Origin: Mycolicibacterium sp. YH-1
GTDB taxonomy: Bacteria > Actinomycetota > Actinomycetes > Mycobacteriales > Mycobacteriaceae
NCBI RefSeq assembly: GCF_022557175.1
Contig: NZ_CP092915.1
Location: forward strand, 1,736,001-1,800,000
DNA: 64,000 nt
Direction of reading: 5' to 3'
Shown: positions 9,265 through 20,537 of the stretch, in pieces
How the letters are laid out: each line of letters begins with the position of its first letter
Numbering within the stretch: position 1 is the first letter of the stretch
The notes under the pieces: generated by a model
Told to the model about the DNA's origin: nothing
Seen by the model: only the letters and a program-made list of their open reading frames with translations
Databases searched by the model: none
Made by a program: the position numbers and the translations under genes

Positions 9265-10146
9265 ATGGAGATTCCGCGGCTTATCTTCGTCCACGCGCAC
9301 CCCGATGACGAGACGTTGACCACCGGCGCCACCATCGCGCACTATGCGGCGCGCGGGGCGCAGGTGCACGTCGTCACGTGCACGCTCGGCGAGGAGGGCG
9401 AGGTGATCGGCGACCGGTGGGCGCAACTGGCCGTCGATGGCGCCGACCAGCTCGGCGGTTACCGCATCGGTGAACTGTCGGCCGCCCTGGCGAGTCTCGG
9501 CGTCGCCGAGCCCGTGTTCCTGGGCGGTGCGGGTCACTGGCGCGACTCCGGTATGGCGGGCACACCCGCCCGCGGGCATCAGCGCTTCACCGACGGTGAC
9601 CCAGACGAGGCAGTGGCGGCGCTCGTCGAGATCATCCGGTCGGTTCGCCCACACGTCGTCGTGTCCTACGACCCGGACGGCGGCTACGGCCATCCCGACC
9701 ACATCCGCACCCACGAGGTCACCTCGGCCGCCATCGTCGCTGCGGCGGGCACCGACGGCCCGGGGCACGCGTGGCAGGTGCCGAAGTTCTACTGGACGGT
9801 GATGTCCTCTTCGGCGGCCGAGAGTGGGCTGCGGGCCATCGAATCCACAGACCTGCCATCGCACTGGATCCGGTTGCCCATGGGGGACTTCCCGTTCCTG
9901 TACAGCGACGACCGGATCGACGCCGTGGTGCACGCGCCCGAGAGCCGGGCAGCCAAGATCGCCGCGATGCGCGCACACGCCACGCAGGTCACTGTCTCAC
10001 CCGACGGGGCGGCCTTCGCACTGTCGAACGACATCGTTCTGCCCATGCTGGACTCCGAGCACTATGTCCTGGCGGCAGGCGTCCCGGGTGAGCGCGACGA
10101 ACGAGGGTGGGAGACCGACCTGCTGTCCGGCCTGAATCTCGGTTAG
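9265..10146 (+). CDS. mshB: GlcNAc-Ins deacetylase MshB (mycothiol biosynthesis)
   Basis: 293 residues, LmbE/PIG-L deacetylase family. The zinc motif AHPDDE is at residues 11-16, with the third ligand in [11 protein letters not shown] near residue 146. MshB removes the acetyl group from GlcNAc-inositol to give GlcN-Ins, which MshC then ligates to cysteine. Length and start agree with the tuberculosis enzyme Rv1170. The ATG lies 6 nt after a TATCGT hexamer, consistent with a leaderless mRNA. The downstream small membrane gene is on the same strand. Confidence 0.93.
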   Translation: MEIPRLIFVHAHPDDETLTTGATIAHYAARGAQVHVVTCTLGEEGEVIGDRWAQLAVDGADQLGGYRIGELSAALASLGVAEPVFLGGAGHWRDSGMAGTPARGHQRFTDGDPDEAVAALVEIIRSVRPHVVVSYDPDGGYGHPDHIRTHEVTSAAIVAAAGTDGPGHAWQVPKFYWTVMSSSAAESGLRAIESTDLPSHWIRLPMGDFPFLYSDDRIDAVVHAPESRAAKIAAMRAHATQVTVSPDGAAFALSNDIVLPMLDSEHYVLAAGVPGERDERGWETDLLSGLNLG

Positions 10147-10197
10147 ACGCGATGGGACGAGGTAGGCTGCCGAAAGTACCGCGACGGAGGGATGGCG

Positions 10198-10305
10198 ATG
10201 GACCCGGACCTGGATCCCAATCTGCAACACTGGCAGGACCGCATGGACAACTTCCAGTGGGTAACCGGTTCGCTCGTCGCTCTGATCGACAGCATCCCGA
10301 CCTGA
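10198..10305 (+). CDS. Possible small protein or leader ORF (35 aa) before the Rv1171-like gene
   Basis: A GGAGGG Shine-Dalgarno precedes two in-frame ATGs (10192, 10198) that open a 35-codon frame beginning MDPDLDPNLQHWQDRM. Third positions are mostly G/C through the frame, as for real mycobacterial genes, and its stop overlaps the putative start region of the next frame. Either it is a translated small protein that couples translation to the membrane protein, or the two frames are one gene broken by a one-base difference: reading shifts cleanly from IDSIP to DLIFDAPGW. Function unknown. Confidence 0.45.
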   Translation: MDPDLDPNLQHWQDRMDNFQWVTGSLVALIDSIPT

Positions 10306-10685
10306 TCTTCGACGCTCCGGGCTGGCAGCGGCCCGTCGTCCTTTCGATCCTCACCCTCAACGGGGTTTTGTCAGCGCTGGCTGGTGCCTTGTTTCTGCCG
10401 CTCTACCTCGGCACGATTCCATTCCCCATCAGCGCGCTCATCAGCGGCGTGACCAATCTGGCCTTGTTATGGGCTGCGCAGCAATGGACATCGTCAACCC
10501 GGTTGGCGACGCTGCCGCTGTGGGCATGGCTGGTGACGGTGGTGGGGCTGACCCTTGGTGGCCCCGGCAACGACATCGTCTTCGGCGGCACCGGCATCCT
10601 GGCGCTGGGACCGCTGCTATTGCTCGTGATCGGTGCGCTGCCGCCCGTGCTGCTGCTGTACCGGCGCACGCCCGCCCACGCCTAG
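10257..10685 (+). CDS. Conserved membrane protein (Rv1171-like)
   Basis: 142 residues from the GTG at 10257, close to the 146 of Rv1171, which occupies the same place after mshB. Four hydrophobic segments are evident (roughly residues 28-48, 55-75, 85-105, 110-130), separated by short loops such as LGGPGNDIVFGG. The first ~15 codons have poor third-position GC while the overlapping 35-aa frame looks coding there. The true start may therefore be lower, for example at the CTG overlapping that stop (10302), or the two frames may be one disrupted gene. No function known. It ends convergently on the secreted-protein gene with a 4-bp overlap. Confidence 0.6.
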   Translation: MGNRFARRSDRQHPDLIFDAPGWQRPVVLSILTLNGVLSALAGALFLPLYLGTIPFPISALISGVTNLALLWAAQQWTSSTRLATLPLWAWLVTVVGLTLGGPGNDIVFGGTGILALGPLLLLVIGALPPVLLLYRRTPAHA

Positions 10686-11872
10686 CGCGACGCGTCGCCT
10701 GACGCCGTCTTCTTGTCGGGCTTCCCGGAGTGGGTCGTCGAGTGAGGCTCGTGCCGCGTGTTGGTCGTGCCCGTCTGGTCGGGGCCGGTGTCCGACGGCG
10801 TCGACTCGGGCGCCGGCTTGTCCTTGTCTGATGCCCCGTCGGTGTCGGGCTTGGTGTCGGTGTCGGGCTTGGTCGTGGGGCTGACGCGGACCTCACCCTG
10901 TGCCGAGACGGTGCCCGACGTCGACTTGCCCGTCGGTATCAGGCGAGCGGACTTGGCCGCCGCGATCAGCTGATTGAGCTTGGGTGAGGTGACGGGATCG
11001 ATTGAGGTGGTCGGATCGGTGGCGTCGACCGGCGGCGTCTCGACTTTCACCTTGTCCGCGGGTGGGTCCGTCACTACCTCATCAGCGACGACCTTGTCGG
11101 TGACGACCTTGTCGGTGACGACCTTGTCGGTGACGACCGTGGGATTGATCGCCTTGGGCAGGAGCCCCTCGATCACTTCCTTGAGCCTCACCGACAACGG
11201 TGGCGCGGACATGAGCGACGAGTCCTCGACGGTCTGGAGCGGCTCCACCGTCTGCACGGTCGTCGTCGACCCGGGGATCGGCGGGATTGGTGGCAGCGGC
11301 GGCAACCAGAAACCCAGCTGAGCATTGGCCAGGAAGATGAAGGAGTTGATCGTGTCGACGGCCACGTTCCGCAGGCCCTGACCGAAGCTGATCTGGCGAT
11401 CAAGCCAATCGGCGATGTTGAAGGTGATGCTCCTGACGATCATCTCGCCGAAGTCGTAGAAGATCGAGATCTGGGGCGCCAACCATCCGACCCAGGGAAT
11501 CCAACCGACCGCGTACGCGGCGACGTCGAAGCCCCACTCGACCCACGGCTCGACGGCGTCGTAGACCCACTTGATGCTGCTACCGAGCGAAACGGGTGAG
11601 ACGGTCGGCGGGAAATGCGGTGTGGGGAATGGTGCGCTGGCGCTTGGCGGGATTATCACCCGCTTCAACCAATCGGCGAGAAGCCCTGGGACTTCGGTCG
11701 GTGCCACAAGGGGCTGCACCGCGGCGGTGAGCTGCAGTGCCTGTGACGTGACGTGGAGGTTGACAGCCGATGGCGACGGACGCGGCTCCTGCGTCGACGG
11801 TGCGATCGCAATCGTGGCGGCCACGGACGCGACCACGGTTGCGGATATCAATGGGCGCAACGAAATAGCCAT
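10682..11872 (-). CDS. Secreted mycobacterial protein of unknown function, paralogue A
   Basis: 396 residues with an N-terminal signal-like segment (about 1-25). A region around 100-200 rich in Trp/Ile/Pro follows, including IPWVGWLAPQISIFYDF and a PPLPPIPPIPG stretch, then a long acidic/Thr-rich low-complexity tail. The WLAP-QI-IFYDF pattern recurs in exported mycobacterial proteins, including C-terminal parts of some PE proteins, but I cannot name a family. The tail carries a VVTDK repeat and ends with TVSAQGEVR plus Asp/Lys/Pro-rich sequence, as in the next gene, showing tandem duplication. Surface or cell-wall location is inferred. Confidence 0.7.
   Translation of the reverse strand: MAISLRPLISATVVASVAATIAIAPSTQEPRPSPSAVNLHVTSQALQLTAAVQPLVAPTEVPGLLADWLKRVIIPPSASAPFPTPHFPPTVSPVSLGSSIKWVYDAVEPWVEWGFDVAAYAVGWIPWVGWLAPQISIFYDFGEMIVRSITFNIADWLDRQISFGQGLRNVAVDTINSFIFLANAQLGFWLPPLPPIPPIPGSTTTVQTVEPLQTVEDSSLMSAPPLSVRLKEVIEGLLPKAINPTVVTDKVVTDKVVTDKVVADEVVTDPPADKVKVETPPVDATDPTTSIDPVTSPKLNQLIAAAKSARLIPTGKSTSGTVSAQGEVRVSPTTKPDTDTKPDTDGASDKDKPAPESTPSDTGPDQTGTTNTRHEPHSTTHSGKPDKKTASGDASR
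11087..11138. repeat. 15-bp tandem repeat inside paralogue A
   Basis: Three perfect copies of GACGACCTTGTCGGT and a partial fourth lie in frame, encoding the (V)VTDK repeats of the secreted protein. The 15-bp unit keeps the frame, so copy number can vary without breaking the gene. Confidence 0.85.
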
Positions 11873-12060
11873 GGCAATCCACCCTCTGCGCGTGACGACT
11901 GCGAATGCCGCGAACCTACGCTCGTGTCAAACGTGTTGGGCGGCATTCGACAACGCGTCTCGCCGACTATTACCCAATTCAATTAGCGGTATCGCCGGGG
12001 ACACCGCAATTCATCGCCGGTTGATCCCCAGACGACGCCCGCGAAGTAGCGACTGAGGAG

Positions 12061-13281
12061 CTAGTCGGACGCTGCCTTCTTGTCGTTCTTCTCGTTCTTG
12101 TCGGAGTCGGTCTTGTCCGTAGCACTGGTCTTGTCCGTCTGCTCAGCGCTGGCGCCCGACGGTGCCGACTCAGGCGCAGGCTTCTCCTTGTCCGACGATG
12201 CAGCTGCAGCCGGCTTGGTGTCCGTGGCCGGTGTGGTGGTTGCACCACCGCGCACCTCACCCTGTGCGGACACGCTGCCCAACGTGGACTTGATTGGCGT
12301 GAGCTTCGTCGGCGTCAGCTTGATCGGCGTGGTCGGGGCGATGGCCTCGTCGTCGGTCTCGGGGGCGACGACGGGCGTCGTCTCGTCCACGGGCACCTCG
12401 GGTGTCACGACCTCGGGTGTGGTGACCTCGGGTGTCACGACCACGGGATCCGTCACCTCGGGTGTGGTGACTTCGGGTGTGGTGGCCTCGGGATCCGTCG
12501 CCTCAGTCTCGGTGACCTCAGTCTCGGTGACCTCAGTTTCGGGTTCGATCTCAGTGCCGACCTTCTCGTCGGTCACCTCCTCGAGCGCCGTCGACAGCAG
12601 AGACACGTCCTCGACGGTCTCGAACGGCGTCACGGTCTGCACGGCAGCCAGGGGAAGGGGCGGAATCGGCAGCGGAGGCAGCGGCGGGATCAGCCATCCG
12701 AAGAAGTAGTTGAACTCGGCGATGCCGGTGTTGATCGCCGCGTTGATCGCGGTCTGGCCGACGTTGACCAGACCGTTGACCCACGTCGAGAGGTTCAGTG
12801 GATCGTTGAGAATCGGATTGATCAACCCGTACACGACACTGTCGGCGATCGGCGTGATCAGGAAGTCGTAGAAGATGTTGATCTGGTCGCCGATGAAGTA
12901 TCCGAACGGGATGAACCCCAGGACGTAGTCGGCGAGGTCGACGCCATAGCTCACCCAGTACTGAACCCACTCGTAGGCGTTGGTGAACCAGTCAGATGCG
13001 GCGTTGAGCGGTGCGGGCGCCGGTGCGGCCGCAGCGGTGGCGAACGTCGACTCCGGGTCGATCCGGCGGATGGCATCACGCGCCGTCGCCAACTGTTCGG
13101 GACGCAGCGGCTCGAGGATGATCGGCTTGACCGACGCGGCGAGGTCGACGCGTGCGGTCACGGCACGCTCGGTGGGCTGAATCAAGGGGTGTGCCGACGC
13201 GGTTGTCGGCGAGGCGACGAGTGCCGCCGCCGCGACGGCCGCCACACCGGTGACGAAATGGGACCTCAGGGACACACTCAT
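12061..13281 (-). CDS. Secreted mycobacterial protein of unknown function, paralogue B
   Basis: 406 residues with a clear signal peptide (MSVSLRSHFVTGVAAVAAA, likely cut after TTASA). The layout matches paralogue A: aromatic middle region (VLGFIPFGYFIGDQINIFYDF), Pro stretch (PPLPPLPIPPLPL), QTVTPFETVEDVSLLS (compare QTVEPLQTVEDSSLMS in A), then a Thr/Val/Glu/Pro tail with TETEV and TTPEV repeats and a final KTDSDKNEK-type charged end. It lies 188 bp upstream of paralogue A on the same strand. The pair occupies the place held in H37Rv by the PE12 gene region between Rv1171 and fbiC. Exported surface protein by inference; no enzymatic motif seen. Confidence 0.7.
   Translation of the reverse strand: MSVSLRSHFVTGVAAVAAAALVASPTTASAHPLIQPTERAVTARVDLAASVKPIILEPLRPEQLATARDAIRRIDPESTFATAAAAPAPAPLNAASDWFTNAYEWVQYWVSYGVDLADYVLGFIPFGYFIGDQINIFYDFLITPIADSVVYGLINPILNDPLNLSTWVNGLVNVGQTAINAAINTGIAEFNYFFGWLIPPLPPLPIPPLPLAAVQTVTPFETVEDVSLLSTALEEVTDEKVGTEIEPETEVTETEVTETEATDPEATTPEVTTPEVTDPVVVTPEVTTPEVVTPEVPVDETTPVVAPETDDEAIAPTTPIKLTPTKLTPIKSTLGSVSAQGEVRGGATTTPATDTKPAAAASSDKEKPAPESAPSGASAEQTDKTSATDKTDSDKNEKNDKKAASD
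12396..12545. repeat. Degenerate in-frame repeats coding the Thr/Val/Pro/Glu tail of paralogue B
   Basis: Variants of a 12-18 bp unit (CCTCGGGTGTGGTGA, CCTCAGTCTCGGTGA) follow one another and encode TPEV, TETEV and TDPEA repeats. The repeats stay in frame; copy-number change would only lengthen or shorten the extended tail. Confidence 0.75.
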
Positions 13282-13462
13282 AACTTGCTACCTCTCGCGA
13301 CAGACCCGACAGCAAGAACTTACGTGGCGGTCAGGTGATCTGTGTGGAGATGGGAGGCCCGGCGGCGTGTGGCTGCGACTACTGTGGCCCCTATGCGAGG
13401 CGCAGTTGTTTCAGATAGTGAGACGCGCGGATGATTCTTCACGACCTTGGGGTTAAAGGGGA

Positions 13463-16042
13463 GTGGCTCTGAACCCCCAGCGCGGTGCCGATCTGCCCAG
13501 CCCCGCGGTACCACCACGGTCCGGAACGCCCAGCCCCGCGGCAATGAGGCGGGTGTTGCGGCGCGCCAGGGACGGCGTGGCGCTCAACGTCGACGAGGCC
13601 GCCATCGCGATGACGGCCCGCGGCGATGACCTCGCCGATCTCTGTGCCAGTGCCGCCCGGGTGCGTGACGCCGGTCTGGAGGCCGCCGGTCGGCGCGGAT
13701 CCACCGGACGGCTGCCGGTCAGCTATTCGCGCAAGGTGTTCATACCGGTGACGCACCTGTGCCGCGACACCTGCCACTACTGCACGTTCGTCACTGTTCC
13801 GGGCAAGCTGCGCGCCGCGGGCCAGGGCATGTACATGGAGCCCGACGAGATTCTCGACGTCGCCCGCCGTGGTGCGGAGTTGGGCTGCAAGGAAGCTCTT
13901 TTCACCCTCGGGGACCGTCCTGAGGCGCGCTGGGACGAGGCCCGGCAATGGCTCGACGAGCGTGGTTATGACTCCACGCTGGACTACGTGCGTGCGATGT
14001 CCATTCGTGTGCTCGAGGAGACCGGTCTGCTGCCGCACCTGAACCCAGGTGTGATGAGTTGGTCGGAGCTGTCGCGGCTCAAGCCGGTGGCTCCGTCGAT
14101 GGGCATGATGCTGGAGACGACCTCGCGCCGGTTGTTCGAGACCAAGGGCCTGGCGCACTACGGCAGCCCGGACAAGGACCCGGCGGTCCGGTTGCGCACG
14201 CTCGACGACGCGGGCCGGCTGTCGATCCCGTTCACCACGGGGCTGCTGGTCGGGATCGGTGAGACGCTCACCGAGCGCGCCGAGACCGTGCATGCAATCC
14301 GACGCTCACACAAGGAGTTCGGCCACGTCCAGGAAGTGATCGTGCAGAACTTCCGGGCCAAGGAGCACACCGTGATGGCGGGGAGACCCGACACCGGTAT
14401 CGATGACTTCCTCGCGACGCTGGCCGTGACCCGGTTGGTGATGGGTCCCAAGGTTCGCATCCAGGCCCCGCCGAACCTGGTGTCGCGCCAGGAGTGCCTC
14501 GCGCTCATCGGTGCGGGTGTCGACGACTGGGGTGGGGTGTCGCCGCTGACCCCCGACCACGTCAACCCCGAACGCCCGTGGCCCGCGCTCGACGAACTCG
14601 CCGACGTCACCGCGGAGGCCGGCTACGACCTGGTCCAGCGGTTGACGGCGCAGCCGCAGTACGTGCAGGCGGGCGCGGCGTGGATCGATCCCCGAGTGCA
14701 GGGTCACGTCGCCGCGCTGGCGGACCCCGACACAGGTCTGGCGCTCGACGTGAGCCCGGTCGGGCGTCCGTGGCAGGAGCCCGACGAAGCGACCGAATCT
14801 CTTGGCCGCACCGATCTGCACACCGCCATCGACACCGAGGGCCGTCTCACCGAGACGCGCAGCGATCTCGGAAGTGCCTTCGGCGACTGGGAGTCCATTC
14901 GCGAGAAGATCAGCGAACTCGCGGCGCGGGCACCCGAGCGCATCGACACCGATGTGCTCGCGGCGCTGCGCTCGGCCGAGCGTGACCCCGCCGGCTGCAG
15001 CGACGATGAGTACCTCGCGCTGGCGACCGCCGATGGTCCAGCATTGGATGCCATTGCCGCACTTGCCGATTCGCTGCGTCGCGACGTCGTCGGTGATGAC
15101 GTCACCTATGTGGTGAACCGCAACATCAACTTCACCAACATCTGCTACACCGGATGCCGGTTCTGCGCATTCGCCCAACGCAAGGGTGATGCCGACGCCT
15201 ACTCGCTGTCGACCGACGAGGTCGCCGACCGGGCGTGGGAGGCGCATGTCGCCGGTGCCACCGAGGTGTGCATGCAGGGCGGTATCGACCCCGAGCTGCC
15301 AGTCACCGGCTACGCCGATCTGGTCCGGGCGGTCAAGGCCCGGGTGCCGTCGATGCACGTTCACGCGTTCTCGCCCATGGAGATCTCCAACGGCGTCACC
15401 AAGAGCGGTATCTCGATCCGGGAGTGGCTGACCGATCTGCGCGAGGCCGGTCTCGGGTCCATTCCCGGGACGGCGGCTGAGATCCTCGATGATGAGGTCC
15501 GCTGGGTGCTGACCAAGGGCAAGCTGCCGACGTCGGCGTGGATTGAGGTCGTCACCACAGCGCACGAGGTTGGCCTGCGTTCCAGTTCGACGATGATGTA
15601 CGGCCACGTCGACACGCCACGGCACTGGGTGGGGCACCTCAACGTGCTGCGTGGCATTCAGGACCGCACCGGTGGTTTCACCGAGTTCGTCCCGCTGCCC
15701 TTCGTGCACCAGTCCAGCCCGCTGTACCTGGCGGGCGGCTCGCGACCGGGGCCCACACACCGTGACAATCGGGCGGTGCACGCCCTGGCCCGGATCATGT
15801 TGCACGGCAGGATTCCCAGCATCCAGACCAGCTGGGTCAAGCTCGGTGTGGAACGCACTCAGGTGATGCTCAACGGCGGCGCCAACGATCTCGGCGGCAC
15901 GCTGATGGAGGAGACAATCTCGCGGATGGCGGGCTCGGAGAACGGCTCGGCCAAGTCCGCCGACGAACTCATCGCCATCGCCGAGGGCATCGGCCGCCCG
16001 GCGCGCCAGCGCAGCACCACCTACACACCGCTCGCTGCGTAA
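13463..16042 (+). CDS. fbiC: FO synthase FbiC (7,8-didemethyl-8-hydroxy-5-deazariboflavin synthase)
   Basis: 859 residues, a fusion of two radical-SAM enzymes as in other actinobacteria. The N-terminal CofG-type half has its 4Fe-4S motif C-x3-C-x2-C at Cys100/104/107 (CRDTCHYC); the C-terminal CofH-type half has Cys561/565/568 (CYTGCRFC). Together they build the F420 chromophore Fo from a pyrimidine precursor and tyrosine. The GTG at 13463 follows an AAGGGGA ribosome-binding site, and length matches Rv1173 (856 aa). Cytosolic. It is divergent from the secreted paralogues. Confidence 0.96.
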   Translation: MALNPQRGADLPSPAVPPRSGTPSPAAMRRVLRRARDGVALNVDEAAIAMTARGDDLADLCASAARVRDAGLEAAGRRGSTGRLPVSYSRKVFIPVTHLCRDTCHYCTFVTVPGKLRAAGQGMYMEPDEILDVARRGAELGCKEALFTLGDRPEARWDEARQWLDERGYDSTLDYVRAMSIRVLEETGLLPHLNPGVMSWSELSRLKPVAPSMGMMLETTSRRLFETKGLAHYGSPDKDPAVRLRTLDDAGRLSIPFTTGLLVGIGETLTERAETVHAIRRSHKEFGHVQEVIVQNFRAKEHTVMAGRPDTGIDDFLATLAVTRLVMGPKVRIQAPPNLVSRQECLALIGAGVDDWGGVSPLTPDHVNPERPWPALDELADVTAEAGYDLVQRLTAQPQYVQAGAAWIDPRVQGHVAALADPDTGLALDVSPVGRPWQEPDEATESLGRTDLHTAIDTEGRLTETRSDLGSAFGDWESIREKISELAARAPERIDTDVLAALRSAERDPAGCSDDEYLALATADGPALDAIAALADSLRRDVVGDDVTYVVNRNINFTNICYTGCRFCAFAQRKGDADAYSLSTDEVADRAWEAHVAGATEVCMQGGIDPELPVTGYADLVRAVKARVPSMHVHAFSPMEISNGVTKSGISIREWLTDLREAGLGSIPGTAAEILDDEVRWVLTKGKLPTSAWIEVVTTAHEVGLRSSSTMMYGHVDTPRHWVGHLNVLRGIQDRTGGFTEFVPLPFVHQSSPLYLAGGSRPGPTHRDNRAVHALARIMLHGRIPSIQTSWVKLGVERTQVMLNGGANDLGGTLMEETISRMAGSENGSAKSADELIAIAEGIGRPARQRSTTYTPLAA

Positions 16043-16157
16043 GACTCGCCGCCCTGCTCGCGGGGACTGGTGCGCAGAAAACCGCGCGGCCCGGTGAACC
16101 GGATGCCACGCTGATCACGTAGATGTAGTGACAGCCGCCATCCAGCCCGGGAGCGCC

Positions 16158-16619
16158 ATGACGACGATCTTCGGTTTGCCGGCCCACGCGCTGTTGGTGC
16201 ACGCCATCGTCGTGCTGGCACCGCTCACTGCCGCCCTTGCGATTCTCTGCGCACTCTGGCCGGCGGTGCGGCAGCGCCTTGTGTGGCTGGTGCTGGCATT
16301 CGCGGTCGCGGTGATGGTTCTGACTCCGCTGACGGTGTCGGCCGGCCAATGGCTGTATGCCCAGAGCCCGCAGCACACCGAGATCCTCGAGACGCACGAG
16401 GAGCGCGGCGGTTGGATGATCTACTTCGCCGTCGCACTGCTGGTGGTGGCCATCGTCGGCGCGGTTCAGCACTGGCTGGAGTCGCGCTCTTCCGAGCCCA
16501 GGCGGGTGCTCGCGGTGTGCTCCGCGATTCTCGCCATCGTGGTCGGTGTCTCGACGACGGTCGCGGTGGTGTGGGTCGGCGACACGGGCGCCCAGGCCGT
16601 CTGGGGCGTGCGGGAATGA
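16158..16619 (+). CDS. DUF2231 membrane protein
   Basis: 153 residues with four transmembrane helices. The N-terminal LPAHALLVHAIVVLAPL is the DUF2231 hallmark (conserved His pair in helix 1), and HEERGGW lies between helices 2 and 3. The family is associated with haem/redox or predicted cytochrome-like functions, without proven activity. The ATG at 16158 has GGGAG upstream and matches the usual family start (TTIFGLPAH); the GTG at 16128 would add ten atypical residues. It lies between fbiC and the YceI gene on the same strand. Confidence 0.75.
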   Translation: MTTIFGLPAHALLVHAIVVLAPLTAALAILCALWPAVRQRLVWLVLAFAVAVMVLTPLTVSAGQWLYAQSPQHTEILETHEERGGWMIYFAVALLVVAIVGAVQHWLESRSSEPRRVLAVCSAILAIVVGVSTTVAVVWVGDTGAQAVWGVRE

Positions 16620-16691
16620 AACCGGACTAAGGTCCGTTTATCTCCTTGAAGGTGTCGGAGAGGCCGGCGCCCCAATCAAGGAGACTCGCAC

Positions 16692-17240
16692 ATGACCGCA
16701 GCGGTAGCCACCGACCTCAGCGCAGGCACCTGGGCCATTGACCCCGTGCACTCGTCCGTCACGTTCTCGGTGCGACATCTGATGGTGAGCAAGGTACGCG
16801 GAAACTTCGACGAGTTCAGCGGTGCGATCGTGGTCGCCGAGGACGGCACGCCGTCGGTCACGGCCGAGATCGGAGTCGACTCGGTCAACACGCGCAATGA
16901 GCAGCGCGACGCACACTTGAAGGCCGCCGACTTCTTCGACGCCCAGCAGTACCCGAGTGCCACGTTCGTCTCGACCGGTGTCCGCGCCGATGGTGATGAC
17001 TATGTACTGGACGGCGACTTCACCCTCAAGGGCGTCACCAAGCCGATCCAGCTTAGGCTCGAGTTCAACGGCGTCAACCCTGGCATGGGCCACGGCGAGG
17101 TCGCCGGCTTCGATGCGTCAGTCGTGCTGAACCGCAAGGACTTCGGCATCGATATCGATATGCCCCTGGAGACCGGCGGCGCCGTCGTCGGCGACAAGGT
17201 GACCATCACCCTCGAGATCGAGGCACTCAAGCAGGCCTGA
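16692..17240 (+). CDS. YceI-family protein
   Basis: 182 residues covering the complete YceI lipocalin-like beta barrel: TWAIDPVHSSVTFSVRHLMVSKVRGNF at the N-terminus, RDAHLKAADFFDAQQYP in the middle and DFTLKGVTKPI before the last strands. YceI proteins bind polyisoprenoid or amphiphilic ligands. No signal peptide is seen, so this member is probably cytosolic, as are several mycobacterial paralogues. A clear AAGGAG ribosome-binding site precedes the ATG. A strong hairpin terminator follows 11 bp after the stop codon. Confidence 0.88.
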   Translation: MTAAVATDLSAGTWAIDPVHSSVTFSVRHLMVSKVRGNFDEFSGAIVVAEDGTPSVTAEIGVDSVNTRNEQRDAHLKAADFFDAQQYPSATFVSTGVRADGDDYVLDGDFTLKGVTKPIQLRLEFNGVNPGMGHGEVAGFDASVVLNRKDFGIDIDMPLETGGAVVGDKVTITLEIEALKQA

Positions 17241-17251
17241 CACACTCTGCC

Positions 17252-17289
17252 GAGCAGTCCGCAAGCGGAGCCGCTTGCGGACTGCTCGC
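17252..17289. terminator. Perfect 18-bp hairpin between convergent YceI and fadH genes
   Basis: CGAGCAGTCCGCAAGCGG, a 2-nt loop (AG) and its exact reverse complement form a 38-nt hairpin between two convergent stop codons. No U-tract follows on either side, as is common in mycobacteria. It can act in both directions. Confidence 0.7.
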
Positions 17290-17299
17290 GCGATGGGGC

Positions 17300-19902
<2,603 letters not shown>

Positions 19903-20205
19903 TGCCGCACTGTATGTGATACCAGCGGTCCTATGCAATGAGTTGCACAGGTCGATTCTCGACTCCGGCAAACGCCCGCGACACGCCGGGGGATGGGAAC
20001 GGTCCTGGGGGATGCAACGCATAGCGGGTTTTATCTGCAACGTCTAGTATCAGTAACCCCGCGCCGCCTGTGAGGGCGGCGGGCAAAAGTTAGGACACAC
20101 TCAGAAGAACGTCGGAGTATGAGCAACGGCATACTTGCGGCGACTTCTCGGAAAAGCTCAACGAGACCGAACCGATCAGCAGCCCGCTGGACAGGAGACA
20201 CAGTA

Positions 20206-20529
20206 GTGACGTACGTCATTGCCGAGCCATGCGTCGACGTCAAGGACAAGTCGTGCATTGAAGAATGCCCGGTTGATTGCATCTACGAGGGTGCGCGCAT
20301 GCTGTACATCCACCCGGATGAGTGCGTGGACTGCGGCGCCTGCGAGCCGGTTTGCCCGGTTGAGGCCATCTACTACGAGGACGACGTCCCGGACCAGTGG
20401 GCCAGCTACACGCAGGCCAACGCCGACTTCTTCGTAGAACTCGGTTCGCCCGGCGGCGCGTCCAAGGTTGGGCAGACCGAGCATGACCCGCAGATGATCA
20501 AGGATCTGCCGCCTCAGGGCGAGGACTGA
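20206..20529 (+). CDS. fdxC: 7Fe ferredoxin FdxC
   Basis: 107 residues, identical in length to mycobacterial FdxC (Rv1177). Two cluster motifs are present: an N-terminal C-x7-C-x3-C type set (CVDVKDKSCIEECPVDC) for the 3Fe-4S centre and C-x2-C-x2-C-x3-CP (CVDCGACEPVCP) for the 4Fe-4S centre. It is a cytosolic electron carrier. The GTG at 20206 has AGGAG 10 nt upstream. The ~300-bp upstream region contains a CCGCC/GGCGG hairpin near 20063-20080. The aminotransferase follows after 8 bp, forming an operon. Confidence 0.95.
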   Translation: MTYVIAEPCVDVKDKSCIEECPVDCIYEGARMLYIHPDECVDCGACEPVCPVEAIYYEDDVPDQWASYTQANADFFVELGSPGGASKVGQTEHDPQMIKDLPPQGED

Positions 20530-20537
20530 AGACGCCT

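Noticed and set aside
11087..12545. Tandem repeats resembling a CRISPR or minisatellite
   Set aside because: Units are contiguous, in frame and inside coding sequence; there are no spacers or cas genes.
14306..15805. 499-codon minus-strand frame inside fbiC
   Set aside because: Mirror of FbiC codon bias; no motifs and no independent promoter or start.
19934..19947. TGCAA-TGAG-TTGCA as definite PadR operator
   Set aside because: Palindrome is short and unlike the ATGT-N8-ACAT type I know for PadR; kept as a remark only.
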